From Treponema sp. UBA4377 (GTDB lineage Bacteria; Spirochaetota; Spirochaetia; Treponematales; Treponemataceae): a DNA stretch of 64,000 bases. The stretch spans positions 1 through 64,000 of the forward strand of contig DGRX01000027.1 of assembly GCA_002391235.1 (NCBI GenBank), read 5' to 3'. Both the position numbers and the translations under genes were made by a program. This document shows, one piece after another, positions 16,785-26,346 of this stretch. The stretch's first letter is position 1; each line of letters begins with the position of its first letter. The notes beneath the pieces are model-generated. The model made no database searches. It saw only the letters and a program-made list of their open reading frames with translations, and was not told where the DNA came from.

Positions 16785-18113
16785 ATGAAAGCGTTTTTTT
16801 TGGCGGCGTTAATTCTGTTGTCGCCGTTTTGTCTTTTTGCCTTTGACACAGATTTTTCGTTCAGCCTTTTGACAGACATGTCAACTCCTTTGCCCTACGC
16901 AAAGCGGGCGGGGGAGTTGATTCAGGCGGAAATGAAGGGCGACCTTGAATTGTATCTTTACGCCACAGAAAAAACGACTTTTTTTATGAACGGCCGGGTG
17001 ATTTTGGATCCGCTCTCTTCCTTGTCGGACTCTTTTGACTTGGGGGCGGCCGAAAGTCATCTAGGCTTTTCGCTAAAAGAGGCTTGGATTGACTATACGT
17101 CGGATTACTGGGCGTTTCGCGGTGGCCGGCAGATAGTGGCCTGGGGAAAGGCGGACCTTCTTACAGTGACAAACGTTCTTTGCCCAAGGAATTATACAAG
17201 CTTTAGTTTTTTTGACTTGTCGGACACATACATGGGAATTGACGCGGCCCGCGTTTCTTTTAAATCCGACATTTACTCGCTGGACTTTTACTGGATTCCA
17301 ATCGTCCGCGCCAGCGTCCTGCCTACGGCGAAAAAGCATCCCGTACAAAAGATTCTTGCCGATCCTGCCGATTCTGCCGCTTCTTTCGGGTTTTCTCTGT
17401 CTGAATTAAAAAATAACGTGCCTGAGCCTAAGCTTGAAAACTTTGAATACGCTCTAAAGGCCAGCGCCTACTGGAAATACGCCGACGTTTCGTTATACGG
17501 TTTTTACGGCTATGACCGTCTTCCGTCTTCGTTTAAACTGGATGGTTTGAACATGGACTACAATAGGTCCCTTATGGTTGGCGCTGACGCTTCGATTCCT
17601 TTGGGAGGGTTTGTCCTTCGTCTTGAAGGGGCTTTCTTTTATGACTCGGCGATTCCAAAGACAAAAATCGACATTGATTTAAGCGACTACTTGGCCATTT
17701 GGTCCTTTCTTGCTTCGGACCCTGACTTTGGGTGCAAAAAACGCGACAAATTGGTCATGTTGGCGGGCCTTGACTGGATGCCCGGCGGCTGGATTTTGTC
17801 GGCGCAGTATTACGGAGACCTTGCCTTTGGAGACATGTCGGAGCTTTCTCGCAGTAACTATGTCCACATGGCCACATTGGCTATTTCAAAAAGCTTCTTT
17901 AAGGACACTTTGGCAGTTTCCCTTGCGGGGCTTGTTCAATTTGAAGAATGGAACAATATGTTTGTCTTAAACGCCTCTTACAACGCCACTGACGCGCTTG
18001 TAGTTTCCGCCTCGGTTTATTGCGTAAATATTATTTCTGACTTGGGCTATAAGACATTCAATGATTTAAGAAATTGGGGCGGCGTGACCATAAGCGCCAA
18101 ATATTCGTTTTAA
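16785..18113 (+). CDS. Predicted outer-membrane beta-barrel protein of the RND cluster
   Basis: 442 residues from ATG 16785, with AAGGAG 8 nt upstream. Signal peptide ends around FCLFA. The mature part alternates aromatic and polar residues in short strands and ends in a terminal phenylalanine (AKYSF), typical of outer-membrane barrels. GGRQIVAWGKADLL resembles the DUF1302 barrel family seen next to MMPL/LolA-like genes. Probably the outer-membrane end of the same pathway. Family assignment is by resemblance only. Confidence 0.7.
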   Translation: MKAFFLAALILLSPFCLFAFDTDFSFSLLTDMSTPLPYAKRAGELIQAEMKGDLELYLYATEKTTFFMNGRVILDPLSSLSDSFDLGAAESHLGFSLKEAWIDYTSDYWAFRGGRQIVAWGKADLLTVTNVLCPRNYTSFSFFDLSDTYMGIDAARVSFKSDIYSLDFYWIPIVRASVLPTAKKHPVQKILADPADSAASFGFSLSELKNNVPEPKLENFEYALKASAYWKYADVSLYGFYGYDRLPSSFKLDGLNMDYNRSLMVGADASIPLGGFVLRLEGAFFYDSAIPKTKIDIDLSDYLAIWSFLASDPDFGCKKRDKLVMLAGLDWMPGGWILSAQYYGDLAFGDMSELSRSNYVHMATLAISKSFFKDTLAVSLAGLVQFEEWNNMFVLNASYNATDALVVSASVYCVNIISDLGYKTFNDLRNWGGVTISAKYSF

Positions 18114-18125
18114 GGAGGAATAAAA

Positions 18126-20480
18126 ATGAAACTATTTGACATCGATTCTTTGTTCAGGCGCGCCGCGGAAGCGCAAATAAAAAGGCGCGGGCCGATTCTT
18201 GCCGTTGCCGCGATTCTTACGATTTTCTTTTTGGCGGGGCTTTTAAAATTTTCTACGATTTACGACAAGGTTCTTCTTGGAGCCACGGAAGAGCAAAAGC
18301 GGGCGGAAGAAAAATTTAAGAAAGTTTTTTCCACAGATTCCATTATGATTCTTGTCACGGCTGACGATGTTTTTTCGCCGGATGTTTTGAACGAAATAGA
18401 CGTCATAGGCCGGCGGCTGGAAAAGGAAGTGGCTTATTCCCGGCCTGTCCAGTCCCTTTTGACAATGAGCGTTCCCCTTGGAAAGGAAGACGAAATAGAA
18501 ATATCAAATCCCTTTGGCGGAAAAATTCCCCAGGACAAGGAAGAGCTGGCTAGAATAAAAGAATTTTTTTTAAGCCGCAAGTCTTTAGTCAACACTTTTG
18601 TTTCTGACGACGCGAAGGAATGCTGGATTATTCTTCCCCTTGAGCAAGTGGAAGACCCTAAAATGGAAAGGGCTGGCGCCGCAAGAAAAATAGTCCAAGA
18701 GGAATCTGAAAATTCCAAGGGAATCTGCTCCCTTTATCCTGTGGGCTTTTCCTACATTGACCTTGAGGCCACCGAATACAACGTGCATGAGTCTGTCGTC
18801 CGCGTGGCCATAGGCTTTTTGGTGATGCTGGCGTTCTTGATTGTTCTTGTCCGCTCCTTTAGAGGAGTGCTTGTTTCTTTGCTTGCCAGCGTGTTTGGAA
18901 TTGGAGCGGTTCTTGGAGTTTCTTCTTATATGGGAATCCCCGCCGACGTTGGAAGCATGTCGCTTCCGATTATGCTTGGAATGGCGCTTTCAATCGGCTA
19001 TTCCCTCCACCTTATCAATTCTTTTAAAAGGCATTTTAGGCTGACGGGAAGAAGGGCGGACTCTGTGGTCGCCGCCGTGGAGGAAACCGGCTGGTCAATT
19101 CTGTTTACGGACCTAACTACAGTCGCCTCCCTTGTTTCCTTCCTTTTCTTTGAAATTTCTTCCCTTAGGTGGAGCGCCGGAATCGCGGCCTGCATTGTCG
19201 TGGCCGTTTACTTGTATGTGATGGTTTTGATTCCCATTGCCATGAGTTATGGAAAGGACAAGGAGCCGGCCGCCGAACAAAAAGAACTTGGGGGCGCCAC
19301 CAAGGTTGACCTTGCCTTTGAAAAATACGGCCGGGGAATTTTTAACAAAAGGCTTTTGGCGACTGTTTGCGCCTTCGCGGTGATGGCGGTCATGATTCCA
19401 GGCGCCAAAAAGATTTCGATAAATATGGATGTCCTTGCGATGCAAGGCCCCAAGGTTCCGCACATAGCGCGCCTTATGGAAATGTTAAAAACCAAGCTTG
19501 GAAGCATTTACAGTTTTGACGTGATGGTTCAGCTTGATCCTAACGACGAAGACGGCTTTAGAAGCGCCGACAATCTTTTAAAGCTTGACGAGCTTATAGA
19601 CGGAATGAAGGATCTTGACCTTGTGAAAACGGTTGACGGCCGTCCATGCGTTTTGTCCGCTTGCGGAATGTTAAAGGAAATGAACAGAATGTTCAACGGC
19701 GACGACCCTGACTTCTATCGCATAGACACGGAAGACGGCGTGGCGGCCCAAAGCCTCACTTTTTACGCGGACAATTTTTCAGATTACTTTGACATAGAGA
19801 ACGACGACTTTAGCATGACCCGCCTTCATGTGGAACTTACCGGCTACGATTCAAGAACGGTTTTGGACGACGCGGATTCCATCATAAAAAGGGGAAAAGA
19901 GCTTTTCCCCGGCGCGAAAGTTTACGCAATCGGCTCCATTTTGGACACGGCCCGCTCCGACTTGACTCTCATAAGCATAGAACTTAAGTCAATTTTCTTC
20001 TCGCTGGCAATCATCGCCGTGATGATGATTATGGCCTTCGCGTCCGTTAAGACTGGCCTTATCGCCATGATTCCCAACGTGTTCCCCGTTCTTGTCCTTG
20101 CGGGCTTGATGGGTTACGGCGGAATAAACCTTGACCTTCTTACGGTAATTGTAATGCCCTTGATTTTGGGCCTTGCGGTGGACGACACGATTCACTTGAT
20201 AAACCACATAAAGAACGAATTTGCCCAAACAGGAAGTTACGCCAAGGCCACGGAGAACGCCTTCCGCGAAATAGGAAAGACTATGTTCATGACCACCATA
20301 ATCTTGTGCGCCATGTTCGCGGTCTACTTGTTCTGTCCGATGAGGTTCTTTGTAACGACCGGCTTCCTTGCGATTGTGGGAATAAGCTCCGCGCTTGTGG
20401 CCGACTACACAATCACGCCTGCGGTGATTTGCTTGACCAAGCCTTTTGGAAAGGAAAAAGCCGAAGCCGGCAAGAATTAA
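18126..20480 (+). CDS. RND/MMPL-family exporter, copy 2
   Basis: 784 residues, the same length as copy 1 and similar along its whole length: the N-terminal FD-S/K-F-R pattern, SLLTMSVP, MQGPKVPHIAR, GSIYSFDVMV and GLAVDDTIHLINHIK all align. This points to a gene duplication that kept exact length. Same topology of two helix bundles and two large periplasmic domains. AAGGAGGAA precedes the ATG. The two copies may form a heteromeric pair or transport different cargo. Confidence 0.85.
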   Translation: MKLFDIDSLFRRAAEAQIKRRGPILAVAAILTIFFLAGLLKFSTIYDKVLLGATEEQKRAEEKFKKVFSTDSIMILVTADDVFSPDVLNEIDVIGRRLEKEVAYSRPVQSLLTMSVPLGKEDEIEISNPFGGKIPQDKEELARIKEFFLSRKSLVNTFVSDDAKECWIILPLEQVEDPKMERAGAARKIVQEESENSKGICSLYPVGFSYIDLEATEYNVHESVVRVAIGFLVMLAFLIVLVRSFRGVLVSLLASVFGIGAVLGVSSYMGIPADVGSMSLPIMLGMALSIGYSLHLINSFKRHFRLTGRRADSVVAAVEETGWSILFTDLTTVASLVSFLFFEISSLRWSAGIAACIVVAVYLYVMVLIPIAMSYGKDKEPAAEQKELGGATKVDLAFEKYGRGIFNKRLLATVCAFAVMAVMIPGAKKISINMDVLAMQGPKVPHIARLMEMLKTKLGSIYSFDVMVQLDPNDEDGFRSADNLLKLDELIDGMKDLDLVKTVDGRPCVLSACGMLKEMNRMFNGDDPDFYRIDTEDGVAAQSLTFYADNFSDYFDIENDDFSMTRLHVELTGYDSRTVLDDADSIIKRGKELFPGAKVYAIGSILDTARSDLTLISIELKSIFFSLAIIAVMMIMAFASVKTGLIAMIPNVFPVLVLAGLMGYGGINLDLLTVIVMPLILGLAVDDTIHLINHIKNEFAQTGSYAKATENAFREIGKTMFMTTIILCAMFAVYLFCPMRFFVTTGFLAIVGISSALVADYTITPAVICLTKPFGKEKAEAGKN

Positions 20481-20492
20481 GCGCGGAAGATC

Positions 20493-21119
20493 TTAGTAGC
20501 TCTTAGATTCAAGGGCTTCCAGCTTTTGAAGTTCCTCGTTGACCCGCTCAAGCTCGCGGTTAAGGATTTTTTTATAGTCCAGCTCCGAGCTTGAGATGCG
20601 GGCGTTTTCGTCTTCCCAGAAAGGCAGGTCGGCGAGATGCAAAAAGCGGAATTTTGTTTCGCTGGCTTTTTCAGACCAAAGCTTGGCTTCCCGCCAATAG
20701 TAAAGGCCTGCCTCGTAGCAGCTTTTGGCTTTTTTTAGGTTGGCCAAATATTCGTCTTTCCAAGGAGCGTCGTAAAAGCAAATCGCCCTCTTGTCGTAAA
20801 CGCGGGCCAGGCGCATGTGCTGCTCAATCAGTTTTAGGTTCAAGTGCATTTGGAAAAGGTTCCGGTATTTTTCCCATTCGTCCTTAGTCTGAATTTTCGC
20901 CCTGGCGTAAAGGGGATTGGCAAAGTCGGCGCGGACGGCCTGCTCCAGCCAGTAAATGTTTTCCATGCAGTCGTCGGGATACTGCTGGTAGTGGACGTGG
21001 TAAAGCTTGTAAAAGTCCTCTTTGTACTTGCACATGTAAGAAAAGGCCGGCAGGCATAAAAAGGCCGCCGCGCCGAGCGCGAGAGCGAGGACAAAAATTT
21101 TTTTCGCGAACTTTTTCAC
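20493..21119 (-). CDS. Secreted or membrane-anchored helical protein, unknown
   Basis: 208 residues starting at GTG 21119, overlapping the tmk stop (GTGA). N-terminal hydrophobic segment (about 8-28) after a KK-rich start, then a highly charged helical region ending in a predicted coiled coil (about 175-208, LNRELERVNEELQKLEALES). It may be a signal anchor or a cleaved signal peptide. Translational coupling with tmk is likely. No known domain recognised. Confidence 0.7.
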   Translation of the reverse strand: MKKFAKKIFVLALALGAAAFLCLPAFSYMCKYKEDFYKLYHVHYQQYPDDCMENIYWLEQAVRADFANPLYARAKIQTKDEWEKYRNLFQMHLNLKLIEQHMRLARVYDKRAICFYDAPWKDEYLANLKKAKSCYEAGLYYWREAKLWSEKASETKFRFLHLADLPFWEDENARISSSELDYKKILNRELERVNEELQKLEALESKSY

Positions 21120-21736
21120 GAATTTATTATCGGAAGAATTTCCTTCCAGATTAAATCTGAAATTTTTTCTTTGGGAAGGGTGGCGTCAAGCTCTACGATT
21201 CTCATGCCGCTGTTTTCTAGTTTTTTGTATCGGTCGATTATCGCGCGGTAGCGCGAAGCGGTGTCGCTAAGGAACTTTTCGTTTTCGTATATCTCCTTGG
21301 CCTCCCCGCGCTTTTCGACGCGTTCAAGGGATTTTTGCGCCGAAATGTCAAAGAAAAACAAAAGTTGGGGCAGGGGAAAGGGGCTGTTGAGCGTTTTGGG
21401 CAAGTCCTCGCCGCAAGTCACGCCCTGGTAGGCCAGGTTTGAAAAGAGGTACCTGTCCGATACAACTGTCAAGCCGTTTTTGGTTTGGTCAACAATTCCG
21501 CCTTGTCCCCAAAGGTGTTCCGCCCTGTCCGCGGCAAAGAGGTAGGCCGCCGTTTGCGGGGCGACTTTTTCTTTTCCGGCCAAAATCTGGCGCAAGAATT
21601 TTCCGGTCGGCCTTTCTGTCGGCTCGGCCGTGAAGGCGATTTTTTTGCCTGAGTCCCGTTCCGCCAAAAGCCGCATTTGGGTTGAAGTGCCCGCTCCGTC
21701 TATTCCCTCAAAAACTACAAAATTGTTAAGTATCAT
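21116..21736 (-). CDS. tmk: Thymidylate kinase with altered P-loop
   Basis: 206 residues from ATG 21736 (GAGG 9 nt upstream); a longer in-frame start would add 21 unrelated residues. It phosphorylates dTMP to dTDP. FEGIDGAGTSTQ at 9-20 is the Walker A region, but the expected lysine at position 17 (GKST or GKTT) is Thr. The DRY motif (SDRYLFSNLAYQG), the TMP-binding PTERPTG and the LID arginines (EKRGEAKE) are present, so the protein does not look decayed. Whether the Lys-to-Thr change is usual in this lineage I cannot tell. Confidence 0.85.
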   Translation of the reverse strand: MILNNFVVFEGIDGAGTSTQMRLLAERDSGKKIAFTAEPTERPTGKFLRQILAGKEKVAPQTAAYLFAADRAEHLWGQGGIVDQTKNGLTVVSDRYLFSNLAYQGVTCGEDLPKTLNSPFPLPQLLFFFDISAQKSLERVEKRGEAKEIYENEKFLSDTASRYRAIIDRYKKLENSGMRIVELDATLPKEKISDLIWKEILPIINS

Positions 21737-21748
21737 AGTAGAAAACCT

Positions 21749-21775
21749 CAAAATTTTGGCCAAAACAGCCGATAA
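21749..21775 (+). promoter_or_regulatory. Possible sigma-28 type promoter upstream of tamB
   Basis: CAAA (21749-21752), 15-bp spacer, GCCGATAA (21768-21775), the last an exact match to the FliA-type -10. It would give a leader of about 70 nt to tamB at 21854. GATAAT inside it could equally be a weak sigma-70 -10 box. Confidence 0.35.
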
Positions 21776-21853
21776 TATATAAGGTATACCATAATGCAAA
21801 ATTTTGCAATGTCGCGTCTGTTTTTTTTAGCGCGCAGGGGGCTTCGTGTCTAG

Positions 21854-24800
21854 ATGAAGTTCAAGCAGCGTTACATAAAAATCGGCGTTTGCGTGTTATT
21901 CTTTTTTTCTCTTCTTGTTGTTGTAAACAGGCTTTTGCATCCTGTGTACAGCCGCATTGGAACGCAAATCCAAAGAACAGTTGACTCTTACCGCGAAAGC
22001 CTTAAGGAAAACGCCGGCCTTCAGATTTCCTACAAGTCTCTTTCTCCGTCGGTTTTGTCCGGAGTGAATGTCAACGGAATTTCCATCGTTGACGCAAAGA
22101 GCGGTTTGGAAGTCGCGTCGATTGGCCGTTTGTTCTTGGATTATTCAATGCGCGACCTTTTTAGGGGAAAGATTGCGGGATGCGTCGAAGGCCTTTTGCT
22201 GCGCGACGTTGAGATAAAAATCATATCCGGCGAAAATGATTTTTGGCTGACTCAAATTTTGGAAAAACGAAAGGCCAGCCAAAGCGATGACCTTGAAGCC
22301 AAGCCCTACAGCGAGCGCTTTAAGGAATTGCTGGACAAAGTGAATTTGCAAAACGCCAACATTAAGCTTGACTCGGACTTGCGCGTTTACCGTTTGCGCT
22401 TTCTCTTTAAATCCGCCGGCCAATCTTTTGAGGCGAACATTTCAAAGGCTTTGATCGGAGCCAGGGGACAAAACAAGATTGACGCGAGTTTTTCAGGCGT
22501 TTTGGAAGCGGCTCTTGGATCTGAAACAATGTCCGCCGGCCTTGACTTTTCGGCCTTGATTCCGCGCGGCGTTGACGGAAGCTCCGCCGTCTTGCGCTTT
22601 ACTGACGTCGCCGCCTTTAATTACCGCGCTCGCTTTATCGGTTTTTTGGCGGAATACAGGTCGCAAAAACTAAGCTTTAAGATGCTGCCAAGCGCGAGGA
22701 ACATTTACGCCGAAGCGAGCGTGGATTTTGAAAGCGCTGATTGCGTCGCGAACCTTTTTGCCGACGGCTTTAACATGAACAACTTTGTTCAAACCAGCAA
22801 CAGCGACACGTTGACGCAAGGCTTGTTTGGAATGAACTTTTCGCTAAAGGCGTCGGCAAAATATAATTACAGAAGCGATGACTTTGGCTATAATTCAAGC
22901 GGCGACATTTTCGTTCCGGCGGACGTGATTCCAGCCGAAAAATTCCAAAGCGACACAATCATTTCATACTCGCTTTACGGCAACGAAAAAAGAATAACGA
23001 TTCCGTATTTTAAGACTTCCGGCGAACGCTACAACTTAAGCTTTGACGGCGCCTTTGATTTTGCAAGCAAACGGCCCTCGGGAACTTTGAGCGTGGAGTC
23101 CTTTGTCCTTCCAAACGGCGGAGAAATTTCAACCGAGATCTTTGTCGAAGAATACAAAAACGGTTTTATGTGCTTTGCGCCGCAGGTCTTCTTTGGCGAA
23201 AACGTTTATACCGCCGCGCAGCTTACAGCGCTTCCGTCCGCGGATTCTTGGGATTGGACTTTTGAAGTTTCTGACTATTCCCATGACGACGAGCCTGGCG
23301 TTGTTTCTGTCTTTGGAAGCTATTCTTCTGAAAACAAGGCGGCGCAAGCCTCGCTTTCATTTAGCGCGATTTATCTTGACAGCATTGTAAAGACCGCCGC
23401 TTTCTTTGCGGAAGAAAACATGAAACCGCTTTTGATGGCGGCCTCCGACGCGGTCAAGTCTTACGTTTTCTCTTGCGACATTTTCGCTTCGGGAGTTGGA
23501 AAGGAATTTTCGTTTAGCGTGCCTTACGCGCTTTTGGCAAACACAAGCCGCGACGACCAAATGCTGATTTTCGAGGCTGACGGCAACGACCAAACATTCC
23601 AGTTGTCGCGCCTTGAATTTATTTTTGGCGGTCAAAAGATTGTGATGGACGGCCTTGTGGAAAAGCTTGCCGATTCAAAAGACCGTTTGTTGAACGGACG
23701 TTTGGAGTTGAACGGCATTCCGTACACTTTCTCTGGTTTGGCCAACAAGAGGTGGATTGAAATCAATTCTGAATACGGCTTGCGATTTACTCTCAAGACG
23801 GACACGTCGGGCGAGGTGGCCAAGCTTGACGGCTCCTTTGAGGCGACAGGGTTCCCGGTAAAAATCAATAACAGAACTTTCTCGTTTACAACTGAATCAA
23901 ACTTTTCTTATTCGATCGACAAGGGCATACGCGCCTTGGTTCCTTACTTTGACGGCCGCCTGTTGGAAGGAACCAGTTCGCTTGATCCTGTCATAACGTT
24001 TGCGGCTGACATTGACCAAGGCGGCGCTTACTTTGACAGTTTGACTTATTCCGACAATGTTTCCACGCTGAACGGAAGCGGCGTTGTCGTTTATCGATTT
24101 GACGAAGATGTTTTTGAAAGCGCGGACTTTAATTTTGATTTGTCCAACTCGATGGGCGAAGAAAAAATAAAGCTGGAAGGAAATTTCGTAAACTCATTAA
24201 AGACGCCGCTTACTGTAGGCTCTCTTTTCTCTGGAACTTTCTTAAACAATCTTTTTATAACGACAACGCTTAATGTCGACTCCCTTCGCTCCGAGCGTTT
24301 CTTTGCCGGCTCCGAGAACAGCGACACTGTCAACGCCAACATTGTGGCGCAAGGAATGGCTGCAAATCCCTTTGTGACCATCGACATTCCAAGCGCCGTT
24401 ATGACAATACAAGGAAAGCCCCTGCGCTTGACGGCCCAAGCGGTTGTCGAAGACAAGGTGTTCTCAATCCAAAAAGCGGAAGCCACTTGGGGCGACAGCA
24501 AGTTTACGAATATTTTGGCGGACTTTGACCAAAAAACTTGGGACGGAAAATTAACCTTTGACTTAAAGACAAATCTTTTTGGAAACAATGTTCTTGCCAG
24601 CGCGCAGGCAAAGGTCCAGGCGCTTAGCGAAGTGGGAAAGGGCGTTCCTGATTCCCTTAACATTGAGTTTGACGCGATAGAAAAGAAAGCCGACAAAAAG
24701 CGGCGAAAGAGCTACCACATTGGATTGATGAAAATTCAAAACCAATTGATCGTCTCTTCAAGCCAAAACATCGGCTTGAATGGAACCATAACTGATTTGC

Positions 24801-26326
24801 GCGACTTGGATCTTGAAATCAAGAACGCGATTCCTTTTAACATGAAAATACAAGGGAGCGTGTCCAAGGAAGACTTGAACGTTTCTGTTTCCGACATCCA
24901 GATTAATGGCCGCGAGCTTGTAGAGTCTCTTGGAGTGAAGATTGTAAGAATCTTTAAGGGCGTCGCGACTGGAGGCTTTATGTTGACCGGTCCGGTTTCA
25001 GATCCAAAATTTTACGGACAAATCGACATTCCCAACGCTGAATTTAATTTTCCGAATTTCTTTAGGAAACACGCTTCGACTCCCATGATTTCGCTTTTCT
25101 TGGAAGGCTCTCAATTTTACACAGAGCCCACCCGCTGTCATTTGCAAAACCAGCCGCTTGACGTGACTGTAAGCATTCAAATGAACCGCCTGGCCTTGGA
25201 CAGCCTTGAAGTCAGAATCCAAACGATTAAGGACAATTTTGTTCCGCTCAACATAAATCTTTCTGAAATCCATGTAAAGGGCGACTTCTTGGCGGACCTT
25301 GCGGTAACTTTGGAAAATGACACGATCGGCGTGTCCGGCGACTTGACCGCAAAAAATGCCAACGCGGAATTTGGCGCCACTCGAATCGACGAAATTATTT
25401 CGGGCCTCGCTCCCGTCGAAGACAATGACGACGACGATGACGGAATGCCTGTTGACGTTGACTTAAGGATTAGGTCGGCCCAGCGCGTTCAAATTTCATA
25501 TTCCACTTTCTTGCGCGCGGTTATCGTTCCTGGAAGCGAAATGGAGGTTTCGTATTCCAGCGAGGACAAGCGGTTGGTATTGGACGGCAACGTTCCGATT
25601 AGAAGCGGAGAAATCGTGTACATGAATTCCAGCTTTTACATTAGGGAAGGCGAGATTCACTTTAGCAGCAACGACGAAAGCTTTGATCCAAGCGTTTCTG
25701 TTTTGGCGGAATGCAAGACGCGCGACGAAAACAGCGAGCCGGTAACGATTACTTTGCAAGTGGAAAAGCAAAGGCTAAGCCAATTGTCCCCGAGGCTAAG
25801 CTCAAGCCCCGCCAGGTCAGAGCGCGAGATTATGGAAATCTTGGGAGGCCTTTTGACTGCAAATTCCAATAACGCGGCTTCATTGGCCCTGGCGACTGGC
25901 GATTACGCCCTCCAATCAGTTTTGATAAGAAGATTGGAAAATGCATTGCGTGATTTCTTCAAATTTGATATATTCTCTGTAAGGACAATGGTTGTCCAAA
26001 ACGCCGTTAAACAGAGCGTCAATCGAAATTCTTCCGGTTCGGACAACTTAACCGGTAACTATTTGGACGGTACGACTGTTTATATTGGTAAATACTTTGG
26101 CGAAGCGATATTTGCGGATGCGATGTTAAGGCTGGATTACGATAGGAACCGCAGGGGAAACAACTATACGTATGACGGTATCTCGCTTAGGCCTGAATTG
26201 GGATTTGAATTGGCGGCTCCTTTTGCCAAGGTTAGATGGAGCATGTCGCCCGATTTGGAAAGCATTCTCAATATGAAAATTGTTGAGAACACCGCGCTTA
26301 CTTTGTCATGGAAATTTAGTTTTTAA
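21854..26326 (+). CDS. tamB: TamB-like translocation and assembly module protein
   Basis: 1490 residues. One N-terminal membrane anchor (about 8-28), then a very long stretch of short beta strands (the beta-taco fold of AsmA/TamB proteins), and a C-terminal DUF490/TamB domain from about 1130 (DLRIRSAQRVQISYS, RSEREIMEILGGLLT, LRPELGFELAAPFAK). TamB spans the periplasm and is linked to outer-membrane protein assembly and phospholipid transport. It directly precedes bamA, the usual context in bacteria without TamA. An acidic run (EDNDDDDD near 1193) is notable. The Shine-Dalgarno spacing is long, so initiation strength is uncertain. Confidence 0.88.
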   Translation: MKFKQRYIKIGVCVLFFFSLLVVVNRLLHPVYSRIGTQIQRTVDSYRESLKENAGLQISYKSLSPSVLSGVNVNGISIVDAKSGLEVASIGRLFLDYSMRDLFRGKIAGCVEGLLLRDVEIKIISGENDFWLTQILEKRKASQSDDLEAKPYSERFKELLDKVNLQNANIKLDSDLRVYRLRFLFKSAGQSFEANISKALIGARGQNKIDASFSGVLEAALGSETMSAGLDFSALIPRGVDGSSAVLRFTDVAAFNYRARFIGFLAEYRSQKLSFKMLPSARNIYAEASVDFESADCVANLFADGFNMNNFVQTSNSDTLTQGLFGMNFSLKASAKYNYRSDDFGYNSSGDIFVPADVIPAEKFQSDTIISYSLYGNEKRITIPYFKTSGERYNLSFDGAFDFASKRPSGTLSVESFVLPNGGEISTEIFVEEYKNGFMCFAPQVFFGENVYTAAQLTALPSADSWDWTFEVSDYSHDDEPGVVSVFGSYSSENKAAQASLSFSAIYLDSIVKTAAFFAEENMKPLLMAASDAVKSYVFSCDIFASGVGKEFSFSVPYALLANTSRDDQMLIFEADGNDQTFQLSRLEFIFGGQKIVMDGLVEKLADSKDRLLNGRLELNGIPYTFSGLANKRWIEINSEYGLRFTLKTDTSGEVAKLDGSFEATGFPVKINNRTFSFTTESNFSYSIDKGIRALVPYFDGRLLEGTSSLDPVITFAADIDQGGAYFDSLTYSDNVSTLNGSGVVVYRFDEDVFESADFNFDLSNSMGEEKIKLEGNFVNSLKTPLTVGSLFSGTFLNNLFITTTLNVDSLRSERFFAGSENSDTVNANIVAQGMAANPFVTIDIPSAVMTIQGKPLRLTAQAVVEDKVFSIQKAEATWGDSKFTNILADFDQKTWDGKLTFDLKTNLFGNNVLASAQAKVQALSEVGKGVPDSLNIEFDAIEKKADKKRRKSYHIGLMKIQNQLIVSSSQNIGLNGTITDLRDLDLEIKNAIPFNMKIQGSVSKEDLNVSVSDIQINGRELVESLGVKIVRIFKGVATGGFMLTGPVSDPKFYGQIDIPNAEFNFPNFFRKHASTPMISLFLEGSQFYTEPTRCHLQNQPLDVTVSIQMNRLALDSLEVRIQTIKDNFVPLNINLSEIHVKGDFLADLAVTLENDTIGVSGDLTAKNANAEFGATRIDEIISGLAPVEDNDDDDDGMPVDVDLRIRSAQRVQISYSTFLRAVIVPGSEMEVSYSSEDKRLVLDGNVPIRSGEIVYMNSSFYIREGEIHFSSNDESFDPSVSVLAECKTRDENSEPVTITLQVEKQRLSQLSPRLSSSPARSEREIMEILGGLLTANSNNAASLALATGDYALQSVLIRRLENALRDFFKFDIFSVRTMVVQNAVKQSVNRNSSGSDNLTGNYLDGTTVYIGKYFGEAIFADAMLRLDYDRNRRGNNYTYDGISLRPELGFELAAPFAKVRWSMSPDLESILNMKIVENTALTLSWKFSF

Positions 26327-26346
26327 AAAAATTGGGGTATTTAATT

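Noticed and set aside
13612..20480. Multidrug efflux pump of the AcrB type
   Set aside because: At 784 residues each, with MMPL-like motifs and LolA-like/barrel partners, these are not AcrB-length (~1040) proteins; no membrane-fusion protein is adjacent.
21116..21736. tmk as a pseudogene because of the missing P-loop lysine
   Set aside because: Length, frame and all other motifs are intact and it is translationally coupled to the next gene; a functional variant is more likely.
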